Shown: positions 7,232 to 15,100 of the stretch, piece after piece
Layout: each line of letters opens with the position of its first letter
Position numbering within the stretch: the first letter of the stretch is position 1
Origin: Bacteroidota bacterium
GTDB taxonomy: Bacteria; Bacteroidota; Bacteroidia; Palsa-965
Length of the DNA: 63,291 nt
Assembly (NCBI GenBank): GCA_013298545.1
Contig: JAAFIA010000015.1
Span: forward strand, 1 to 63,291
Reading direction: 5' to 3'
The notes under the pieces: model-generated
Told to the model about the DNA's origin: nothing
Database searches by the model: none
What the model saw: only the letters and a program-made list of their open reading frames with translations
Program-made: the position numbers and the translations under genes

Positions 7232-9277
7232 ATGCTGCTGCGCATTTTTATTTTCTTTTTTTGTTTTTTGAGCTTGCATGGTGCGGCACAAACTTCTACA
7301 CCTCCAACGGAACGTATGGTCTCGGTTGTTTGTGTGAATCGTTCGGCTTCCGAAGTATTGAACGATTTATCGCAACAGGCAAAATTTTTCTGGTCGTACG
7401 ATTCGCGTTTGGTTGATCCGAAAAAATTGGTTACGCTGAACGAAAAAAACATTACGGTTCGTCGTGCGATTGCGTTAATTTTTGATGGTAAAATTTCATG
7501 TCGTTCGAAGGGGAATCATTGTATTTTATCGGCCACGCCTGAACCACTTGCAGATGATGTGGTTTCGCCTCCACGCAAATTGACTTATACGGTTGGTGGC
7601 TACATTACGGATATAGAAACGGGCAATCGGATTCCATATACAACGGTTTACGATAGCATCAGTTTGCATTCGGCATTGAGTGATGAGTGGGGGTTTTATC
7701 AATTGGAACTGGATGCTTCGCGCACGCCGGTGAAATTAAAATCGAGTCGTTTGAATTATTACGATACGTCGTTTGTGGTTGTTCCATCGGCCAATAAAAC
7801 GGTTGACATTCAAATGCGCGCGATTCCGAAGCAAACGATTACGCGTGCTGAAATTCGGAAATTACCGAGCGATACAGGGAATGCGTTTGGGCGTATTGAT
7901 TCGGTTCAAGTAGCGGATTATAAAAAATCGCGTCGTGGTTTGGATCGTTTTCCGTGGGTCGATTCGCTGGCTGGTTTTGAGCAGGCAATGCGTTCGCGCA
8001 ATTTGAAAGAGACGTTGCAAAGTGGTGGACAGGTTTCGTTGTTGCCTTTTATTTCAACGAATGGCCGGTTGAGTGGTAGTGTAGTGAATAAATTTTCGTT
8101 GAATATTATTGCGGGTTATGCGGGTGGTGTTGATGGATTTGAGGTGGGTGGTGCTGCGAATATTGTGCGTGGAGATGTGCGTGGGGCGCAGGTTGCGGGG
8201 GCGGTGAATTTGGTGGGGGGCAATGTGCGGGGGGCGCAGCTTGCGGGCTTGCTCAATTTGAATGTTGGGACGTTGCGTGGGGTGCAATTGAGTGGTGGTG
8301 CAAACATCAACATGGACAGCTTGCGCGGGATTCAGGTGGCGGGTGGATCGAATTTTAATTTTGGAAGTATGTATGGCATTCAAGTGGCGGGTGGTTCGAA
8401 TTTTGTGAAAGGGGATGTGGATGGTTTGCAAGTGGCGGCTACGGCGAATGTTACGTTTGGTACAGTCAATAAAGTGCAGGTGGCGGGTTGGGGAAATTAT
8501 GCGCGGGGGGTGCGGGGCATTCAGGTTTCTGGGAGTGTAAATATTGCGCGTGAAATGATGGAGGGTTTGCAAGTGAGTGGTTTTCTAAATCGTGCGGGGC
8601 ATGTGCGGGGGTTTCAGGTTTCGGGTTTTATAAACAGTTGTAGAGATACAACAACCGGTGTACAAATTGCTGCGTTTCTCAATGCCGCTGGGCGTTTGTC
8701 GGGCTACCAGTTTGGTAGTGTCAATGTGGCGCGTGAGCTGAATGGGTTGCAAATTGGGATCATTAATATAACGCAACAAAAAAACGATGGGTTGCAAATA
8801 GGCTTGTTTTGCTTCGCTCGCAATGGGTTGCATCAGGTGGAATTGGCTTGTACTGAAAATTTATTTACGACGATTTCTTTTAAAACAGGTTCTACCGATT
8901 TCTACAACATTTTTACTGCGGGTCAAGGAAAATTCATCGGCGAAGATGGTGTATGGACAATTGGTTATGGCTTAGGTCATCGGTTTAAATTACCTTATGC
9001 TTTAGCCGTCGATTTGGAAGCGGTAACCAATCAGGTTAGTCGTGAGGCTCTTTCGTTATATACAAACAACTGGACATTCTTATACATGGGTTTGAGTTGG
9101 GTTCCGCTCCAAACATTTTCTGTTTCTGTTGGGCCTACGTTCAATTATTTTGTTTCGGGATCGAATGCAGATTATTTTTCCGTTTGGCATCCCAAACCTT
9201 TGCTCGAAAAAACATTTGAAACGGGAACACGGGGTAGTGGATGGATTGGTCTGCGTTGTGCAGTTCGCTTTTTTTAA
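7232..9277 (+). CDS. STN-domain GxQ-repeat outer-membrane protein, putative sensor
   Basis: Protein of 681 residues. Order of parts: signal peptide (1-20, ending GAAQ); STN-like (secretin/TonB short N-terminal) domain at about 30-100 (ASEVLNDLSQQAKFFWSYD, VRRAIALIF); CarboxypepD-regulatory-like domain at about 118-200 (VGGYITDIETGNRIPYTTV, WGFYQLEL); a linker; about 15 tandem 14-16-residue GxQ units at about 300-540 (GAQVAGAVN, GLQVSGFLN); and a C-terminal barrel-like part (about 545-681, ending VRFF). No plug domain or TonB-dependent barrel is seen. The position straight after sigma and anti-sigma suggests it signals to the FecR-like protein through the STN domain. The ATG at 7232 gives the signal peptide; a TTG at 7217 lies inside fecR. 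The repeat DNA is unusually G-rich. Domain calls are good, the sensor role is inference. Confidence 0.8.
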   Translation: MLLRIFIFFFCFLSLHGAAQTSTPPTERMVSVVCVNRSASEVLNDLSQQAKFFWSYDSRLVDPKKLVTLNEKNITVRRAIALIFDGKISCRSKGNHCILSATPEPLADDVVSPPRKLTYTVGGYITDIETGNRIPYTTVYDSISLHSALSDEWGFYQLELDASRTPVKLKSSRLNYYDTSFVVVPSANKTVDIQMRAIPKQTITRAEIRKLPSDTGNAFGRIDSVQVADYKKSRRGLDRFPWVDSLAGFEQAMRSRNLKETLQSGGQVSLLPFISTNGRLSGSVVNKFSLNIIAGYAGGVDGFEVGGAANIVRGDVRGAQVAGAVNLVGGNVRGAQLAGLLNLNVGTLRGVQLSGGANINMDSLRGIQVAGGSNFNFGSMYGIQVAGGSNFVKGDVDGLQVAATANVTFGTVNKVQVAGWGNYARGVRGIQVSGSVNIAREMMEGLQVSGFLNRAGHVRGFQVSGFINSCRDTTTGVQIAAFLNAAGRLSGYQFGSVNVARELNGLQIGIINITQQKNDGLQIGLFCFARNGLHQVELACTENLFTTISFKTGSTDFYNIFTAGQGKFIGEDGVWTIGYGLGHRFKLPYALAVDLEAVTNQVSREALSLYTNNWTFLYMGLSWVPLQTFSVSVGPTFNYFVSGSNADYFSVWHPKPLLEKTFETGTRGSGWIGLRCAVRFF

Positions 9278-9299
9278 GTTTTTAGGTGGATTGATTTTC

Positions 9300-9307
9300 T
9301 ATATTTG
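9300..9307 (+). promoter_or_regulatory. Possible -7 box TATATTTG
   Basis: Matches the Bacteroidota -7 consensus TAnnTTTG and ends only 3 bp before the ATG at 9311. A transcript from it would be almost leaderless. No convincing -33 element was seen, so it is tentative. Confidence 0.35.
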
Positions 9308-9310
9308 AGC

Positions 9311-9940
9311 ATGAAAAAATTCCTTTTCCTCTGCGTAATTTTATCTCCTGCATTTTTATCGGCTCAGTTTATCGAGCGTGGCGATAAAATCATTGCTGCT
9401 CATGGCGCATTTGGTTTGTATAAATATCAGTTTACCGATAAAGCAAATAACCTCGTCGATCCTCGCGATACGAGTGCGGGGTTTAACGTTCCAGTGAGTT
9501 TTGAGTATGGTTTGTTTTCGTGGCTGAGTGGTGCTGCGCATTTCAACTATGTGAATTACATTGAAGGAGATAGTGCACGGGACGAGCGTTCGCGAGGCAT
9601 TGATGCACAATTGGGCATCAATCTGCATGTGCCGTGGAAGTGGCAGCGTTTTGATCTTTGTGCGGGGATTGCGTATGGGTTTTCTAATTTCAATTATACG
9701 TTTAAAGACAATGGGAATGAGTCGGTTGCTAAAGCGAATGGCAGTGCGCTTTCGTTTTCTGTTAATCCACGTTTTTATTTCAGCAGCGAAAAGCATTTGG
9801 GTATGAGTTTTCTCTATCGCAGGACCAATTATTTGTACAAGAATGGTAATGTCTCGTATTCCAATTCGAGTTTAAATTTTCCTTTTAAGTTGGAAGGGCC
9901 GGGTAGCACCTTTGGACTTGGTTTGTTTTACCGCATTTAA
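9311..9940 (+). CDS. Small outer-membrane beta-barrel protein
   Basis: Protein of 209 residues with a cleavable signal peptide (MKKFLFL, ending SAQ at about 17-19). Alternating hydrophobic/aromatic strands follow, such as GINLHVPWKWQRFDLCAGIAYG and GSTFGLGLFYRI, with a C-terminal aromatic-x-I typical of outer-membrane barrels. I do not recognise a specific family. It starts 33 bp after the STN GxQ protein, so it may be the fourth gene of the sigma operon, though a TATATTTG box just before the ATG could provide an independent start. An upstream in-frame TTG (9305) is not needed for the signal peptide. Confidence 0.7.
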   Translation: MKKFLFLCVILSPAFLSAQFIERGDKIIAAHGAFGLYKYQFTDKANNLVDPRDTSAGFNVPVSFEYGLFSWLSGAAHFNYVNYIEGDSARDERSRGIDAQLGINLHVPWKWQRFDLCAGIAYGFSNFNYTFKDNGNESVAKANGSALSFSVNPRFYFSSEKHLGMSFLYRRTNYLYKNGNVSYSNSSLNFPFKLEGPGSTFGLGLFYRI

Positions 9941-9948
9941 TTTGTGTC

Positions 9949-10473
9949 ATGCAGCCTGATCTTATTTTTGCTTCGGAACGTTTAGCATTTTATCCGATTA
10001 CGGAAGATGATGCGGCGATCATGGTTGATTTAAACTCCGATCCGGAAGTAATTCGCTATACAGGCGATTCGGCTTTTGAATCGGTTGAGGCGGCGCGTTT
10101 ATTTTTTCGCGAGCGTGTGGCCCAATATACGCGTGTGGGCTATGGCCGCTGGAAAGTTTACTTGCGCGATTCGGGCGAATTTATTGGCTGGTGTGGCTTA
10201 AAATTTCACGATGAGGAGGGTATTACCGATGTTGGCTATCGTTTTTTTCAACGCTATTGGGGCAACGGGTATGGAAGCGAGGCATGTGCCGCAACCTTGC
10301 GTTATGGTTTTGTAGCACTAAATCTTCCTGAAATATATGCGCATGCACGCGTAGAAAATATTGCTTCGTGCCGAATTCTAGAAAAGTGTGGCATGCAGTA
10401 TCAAAAAACCATACAGGAGTGTGGCGGTGATGCGCGGGTGTATAAGTTGCTGCGAAGTGATTTTATGGCTTAA
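9949..10473 (+). CDS. GNAT N-acetyltransferase, RimJ/RimL type
   Basis: Cytoplasmic acyl-CoA-dependent N-acetyltransferase of 174 residues. The start LIFASERLAFYPITEDDA is the usual opening of the RimJ/RimL-like (Acetyltransf_3) group. The acetyl-CoA binding motif A is RYWGNGYGSEA at about residues 104-114, followed by the family element HARVENIASCRILEKCGM. In this group the substrates are N-terminal residues of ribosomal proteins or small amines; here the substrate cannot be assigned. It follows the barrel gene by 8 bp and is convergent with the next GNAT gene, 24 bp apart. Confidence 0.85.
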   Translation: MQPDLIFASERLAFYPITEDDAAIMVDLNSDPEVIRYTGDSAFESVEAARLFFRERVAQYTRVGYGRWKVYLRDSGEFIGWCGLKFHDEEGITDVGYRFFQRYWGNGYGSEACAATLRYGFVALNLPEIYAHARVENIASCRILEKCGMQYQKTIQECGGDARVYKLLRSDFMA

Positions 10474-10497
10474 TTTCAGCGTCATCGCACCACAACA

Positions 10498-10962
10498 TCA
10501 AGGGCGATAAATCATTTCGATATGGGGAATATCGTCTTCGAGGTATTCTGCTTTTTCGGTGCGCATAAATCCAAAGCTTTCGTAAAATTTCTGTAAATAG
10601 CTTTGTGCCGAAATTTTGACAGGAACATTTCCGTATAATTTTTCAATGCCTTGCATACACGCACGCATAAGCTCGCGCCCCGCCCCGCCCCCACGCACTT
10701 CGCCACCCGTCGCCACGCGCCCAATCGAAACCTCTTGATACGAAACACCTGCGGGCAAAATACGGGCACAGGCCACAAGTTTATCGCCGCACCAACCTAA
10801 AACATGAACGGCTTTTAAATCTTTTTCGTCTGGGTCTTGATACGGGCAATTTTGCTCTACCACAAAAACCGCCGCACGTAACGTAAGCAAGGCATGTAGT
10901 TGCGATGCGCTCATTTCAACAAACGGAATGAGTTGCCAAGAAATAGTTGTTGTATCAAGCAT
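10498..10962 (-). CDS. GNAT N-acetyltransferase, ElaA type
   Basis: Protein of 154 residues. The stretch LRAAVFVVEQNCPYQDPDEKD is diagnostic of the ElaA family of GNAT proteins, and the acetyl-CoA loop is seen as RGGGAGREL. The substrate is unknown in this family. I chose the ATG at 10962, which overlaps the stop of the upstream VanZ-like gene by 8 bp (ATGCTTGA); the longer frame from 10998 would run 44 bp into that gene. It is the last gene of a gcvH-vanZ-elaA run. Confidence 0.88.
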   Translation of the reverse strand: MLDTTTISWQLIPFVEMSASQLHALLTLRAAVFVVEQNCPYQDPDEKDLKAVHVLGWCGDKLVACARILPAGVSYQEVSIGRVATGGEVRGGGAGRELMRACMQGIEKLYGNVPVKISAQSYLQKFYESFGFMRTEKAEYLEDDIPHIEMIYRP

Positions 10963-11350
10963 ATTTCGGGAAATTAAATCGCTGTAATTTTCTCGCAAAA
11001 AAATTGTAGGTCAACACAGCAACCACACAACCGAAACTATTGGCACAAAAATCCAACACATCGGCACTACGTTCAGAAAATAAGACGCCTTGTAAAATTT
11101 CGATTAAGCCGCCGTACAAGACACAGGGAATAAACGTGGCCCATTTGGCGTGTCGTTTCAGAAAATCGTTTTGCCCCAACAAACAACCGCGCATAGCAAA
11201 GAGATTGAGTGCGAAAAAAATACCAGCGTGCACCCATTTGTCAAAGGCAAGCATCTCTAGAAACGAAACGTGCGGAATATCCCGACCGGGAATTCCGCAC
11301 AGTATCAAAATGAGTAATGCTTGAAGCAACGTTGGAACGTGATGCTTCAT
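10955..11350 (-). CDS. VanZ-like family membrane protein
   Basis: Integral membrane protein of 131 residues with about four hydrophobic segments (about 8-20, 38-52, 68-80, 100-118). The VanZ-family pattern is visible: DKWVHAGIFFALN, then YGGLIEILQ, then RSADVLDFCANSFGC. The family is named for a teicoplanin-resistance gene, but most members have no known role; I infer none. It starts 7 bp after the gcvH stop and overlaps the following GNAT gene by 8 bp, so it is part of the same transcript. In Bacteroidota a VanZ-like gene often sits next to gcvH and sprA, as here. Confidence 0.85.
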   Translation of the reverse strand: MKHHVPTLLQALLILILCGIPGRDIPHVSFLEMLAFDKWVHAGIFFALNLFAMRGCLLGQNDFLKRHAKWATFIPCVLYGGLIEILQGVLFSERSADVLDFCANSFGCVVAVLTYNFFARKLQRFNFPKYA

Positions 11351-11357
11351 GCGAGAT

Positions 11358-11738
11358 TTATTGTCCGATTAATTCGCGGTAAGCCGCAGCACTCAACAAA
11401 CCATCGACTTGCGAAGGATCGCTGATCGAAATTTTGATCATCCAACCTGCTTCGTAAGGATCTTTGTTGACAATCTCTGGATTGCCATCGATGGCATCGT
11501 TTTTGGCCAGAACAACTCCCGAAATTGGCATAAACAAATCCGAAACTGTTTTAACGGCTTCTACTGTTCCAAACACTTCGTGTTGTGCAACTTCTTCGTC
11601 AACGGTTTCAATTTCGACGTACACGATGTCGCCAAGAGCATCTTGTGCAAATTCGGTAATACCAACAGTTGCTTCGTTGCCTTCGACACGAACCCATTCG
11701 TGGTCTTTCGTGTACTTGAGATTTTCGGGAAAATTCAT
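11358..11738 (-). CDS. gcvH: Glycine cleavage system H protein
   Basis: Lipoyl carrier protein of 126 residues, the usual length. It shuttles the aminomethyl group between the P, T and L proteins of glycine cleavage. Visible features are the N-terminal YTKDHEWV, the GITEFAQDALGDIVYVE strand and the lipoylation site Lys63 within GTVEAVKTVSD. It heads a short operon with a VanZ-like and an ElaA-like gene, transcribed from its own promoter (-7 box at 11767-11774). It lies downstream of sprA on the same strand, separated by a 394-bp repeat block. Confidence 0.97.
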   Translation of the reverse strand: MNFPENLKYTKDHEWVRVEGNEATVGITEFAQDALGDIVYVEIETVDEEVAQHEVFGTVEAVKTVSDLFMPISGVVLAKNDAIDGNPEIVNKDPYEAGWMIKISISDPSQVDGLLSAAAYRELIGQ

Positions 11739-11766
11739 GGTTAGATAGATTGATTTTGATGCTTGG

Positions 11767-11797
11767 CAAAGATAATTGATCCAAGCACTTCGCCAAG
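11767..11797 (-). promoter_or_regulatory. Promoter of gcvH operon
   Basis: The minus strand has CTTG (11794-11797) and TATCTTTG (11767-11774) with exactly 19 bp between them, matching the Bacteroidota TTTG / TAnnTTTG promoter, 28 bp upstream of the gcvH ATG. Confidence 0.65.
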
Positions 11798-11832
11798 CAG
11801 ATGGCTTTGTTTTTTCAAAAAAAGTTGGCTGG

Positions 11833-12060
11833 TTTTTTTAACCGCTAAGAGCGCGAAGGTTTTCGCAAAGGACGCTAAGGATTTCTTGCATCTTGGGCTT
11901 GATGAAATTGGTGGATGCTTTTTTTAACCGCTAAGAGCGCGAAGGTTTTCGCAAAGGACGCTAAGGATTTCTCGCATCTTGGGCTTCGCGATCTTGGCGT
12001 CTTCTTGGCGTTCTTGGCGGCTACCTTTTTGCGCGAAGGTTTTCGCATCTTGGGCGTTGA
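11833..12060. repeat. Tandem direct repeat block between gcvH and sprA
   Basis: Two near-identical 68-bp copies (11833-11900 and 11919-11986) begin with T7-AACCGCTAAGAGCGC, differ at one base (TTGCAT against TCGCAT), and repeat at an 86-bp period. A partial third copy (12031-12056) follows short CTTGGCGT/TTCTTGGCG units. The block is non-coding; the reading frame across it gives a low-complexity TAKSAKVFAKDAKDF-like peptide typical of spurious calls. Apart from the gcvH promoter and the sprA terminator I see nothing else in 11739-12132. Confidence 0.85.
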
Positions 12061-12075
12061 TTATTCTTCCCAAAG

Positions 12076-12112
12076 AAAAAGCGTTTCAGGCATTACACCC
12101 AAAACGCTTTTT
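12076..12112 (-). terminator. Terminator after sprA
   Basis: An 11-bp perfect inverted repeat (AAAAAGCGTTT at 12076-12086, complement at 12102-12112) with a 15-nt loop lies 20 bp beyond the sprA stop. It gives a T-rich tail on the minus strand. Confidence 0.75.
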
Positions 12113-12132
12113 GATATTCCTTTTATCAGTTT

Positions 12133-15100
12133 TTACTGCGCCAATGTAAATTGCAAACTAATTCCGGCATTGGTATTCGCTGTTTTAAACGAAGACGAAA
12201 TGAGCGGCGCTGTCTGCACACGATCGCAGAAGAAACGAACATTCAAGCGATCGTTGAGGCGGTAATCTGCCGATGTTTTGATCGAGAAAATATTTTGTCC
12301 GGCAGTGAGTACGTTAATTTCTTCTACACTCTTACGGATAACCGTTTGGTTGCTGCGGTAAGAGAAATCGGCGCGTAAATTCAGATCGCTCTTCGGTGCT
12401 TTGCCGCGCATGATTTTCTTCAAGAATTTTGCTTCAAGACCAGGAACGCGATAGCCAAGACCAATGGTGAGTTCGCGGCCAGAAACTTCGGTCATTTGTG
12501 TATTGGCCAAGCTCAAGCTCAACATGCGATCACGCTTGTATTCAATGCGTGTCATCAAGCTGTTTTGCCAAGTCATGTCAATGCCAATCAGCGGACTAAA
12601 TTGTTCTGAAATCGTAACGGTATTGATCAAATACTTGCTTTCAAAATCGCCAACGGTATTACGAATATTATCAGAGAATCCATCGCCGTCAATATCGGTG
12701 AAGTTGAGGTTCGTATTGAAACCACCAAGCGCATACGTTGAACGGTAGGCATGATTGAGCGAGAACGTTTTGAAGTGTTTCTTCATCTTGTTGTACTTGG
12801 TCAATCCGTCGTATTTGATGCTCCAGTTTGGAAGCGGGATGGCTGGGAACAAATTGGTTGAAGCACTCTCAGCACGTTTGCCTTGATATGCGGCAAGGAA
12901 TGCCGGAATCAACACTTCTTGCGATGTTTTGCTATATCCATCAAAGAAACCATCAACACCTTGACCAGCAGAATTTGGATTATCCACGCCAAGTTTATTG
13001 GAAAGAATTGCGCGGTTGTTGAGGAATTGCTGGAAGACTTCCGAGAAGTGGTCTTTTGTATCGCGCTTGAATGCTGTGCTCCACGTGATGATGGTCATAC
13101 TGAATGCGCCCGTTTCAGTTGGCGACTCAATTACATACTGTTGTAAGGCGTCGTTCCAGCGGAAGAATTCACTCTTATTGAGCGAGTATGTGCGGTTTGC
13201 ATTCAACTCAATACGCAAATCAGGGAATGGTTCTAACGTTGCACGAACCGTCATGTTTTTCGCATTGCCGCGGGTGAATGGTGTAAACAGCGATTGCGTT
13301 TGAACCAACCAATTTTGCTGCGACGCATAAATCGGGAACTCAGTACGATCTGGTCCGAATCCAGTTTGTTTGCCAAATAAGTAACCAAAACCTGGTCCTT
13401 CAAACTGGTTATCAAATCCGAGGATGCGGGTGTTTCGCGCATATCCAGGAAGTGCCATCGTTGAATTGTCTGAGTAGTTGACCGAAATTGTACGCACACT
13501 CATCACCAAACGCGCGAGGTATTCGCCAATGACAAACGTATCGTCTTTTTTGGCTTTCGCAGAATCTTCTTTGGTTTTCGGTTGTTCTGCAGAAGGTCGT
13601 GTTTGTGTATTTCCAACACGGCCTTTGGTATCTCCGCCCGGTCGTTTCTGATTGACTTTTTTGAAGTACGGTACTTTATTGTACAACGTAGTCATATTTA
13701 ACTGACCCGTGTATTGCCATTGTGCGCTGTTGCCTATGGTGTTCCCAACGGTATCGGCAGAAAGTGGTGCGCGCTGCCAGTTAAATCCGGTATTGTAACG
13801 CACACTTGCTGTTACCCAATCAAAGACTGGAATTTTATTGATTGGGATATTGTAGTTGAGACTCGTTTGGTGGTGGTAATTCATGTTTGTACCAAAGGCG
13901 CGCACATTTTCCCAGATCGAATCGCGTTCGAGTTTGGTATCAATGCGTCCTTCTGGCTCCAGGATACGCGACTCATTATCGGCGTTAAATTCGAGTTTGA
14001 GGTTTTTGGTTAAATCCCAACGCAAATCGTAATTGCGCATCCACACAAAATTCTTGTTGTAGTTGGTTGGCACAATGATGTCGGAGAAGCCTGTAATGTT
14101 TCGGCCTTTCACTTCGCTGTAAGAGCGGTTGAGATCGGTTGTCATGCCAAACATATTGGGTGCAGGCATGAAATTAATATCGCGCACTAGCGTCATCCAT
14201 TTTGATTTAGCCCATTTGGCTTTCTCGAATGGTTTGATTGGTTTCAACTGACTGCTGTATGTGTAAGCCAAGCCGCCACGGTAATTGCGAATGACATTGA
14301 ATTCCGTATTGACATTGTGTTTATACACTTCTGTAAACGCATAGCTTGCCGAGAAATTTTCAATATCCCAGAAGTATTGTTTCTTCTTGCCTTTCGCGCG
14401 TTCCTTGTGTACGTTGGTCATGTTGAAACTTTTCCTTCGCGTATAATCAACCGTGGAACCACGTATCGAATCGCGCACTTCTTGCGAAAGATTTTCATCG
14501 CTCAAAACGGGCCGCAATAAAATATCGGGATCAAGCGGATTAAATTGTGGTGTAATGAATGTTTCGCCAAAGCCCCAGAACAGTGGCAAACGGATTCCAG
14601 TTTTTTCGGAGAAAAATTTACCCATTTCCAATTGTGCCGAAACATCGTAATTCATTTGTGTTTCGCGCAAGCGCTCACTTACTTTTTTCTCAATACTTCC
14701 GAAACCAGGCGTTGCCATATTTCCAGAAACGTTAACGACACCGAAATCAGCGAGTTTTGCGCTGACGCGAGCCGTTGCAGCCCATCCGCCTTCTTCGTCA
14801 AAATCAGTCAAACGCAATTCGTTAAACCAAACTTCGGTGCATTTGGTTGCGCCATCGTCGTTTGGTGTTGCACTGGTACGTTTTGGATTACGCACACCGA
14901 GCATGATGACGCGGATGCTACTCAAATTCGGATTTCCTTTTACGGTTACAAAACGTCCAGGATGATCGGGATCTTCAACCGTAAATTCCTGTGTGAGCGC
15001 AATATTGCCTTGTGCTTGCGCGATGTTGCGTTGTTGTTTGATGCGTTGCAACAATTCAAACGAAAGTTCAAGGTTGTTGCCAACAGGCCAAACTTTTTCG

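Noticed and set aside
8054-8572. Minus-strand open frame of 172 codons inside the GxQ-repeat gene
   Set aside because: Antisense shadow of the repeat DNA; Thr/His/Arg-rich periodic peptide that only mirrors the 16-residue coding repeats.
11915-12265. Plus-strand open frame over the tandem repeats
   Set aside because: Low-complexity translation of a non-coding repeat and antisense to the sprA 3' end.
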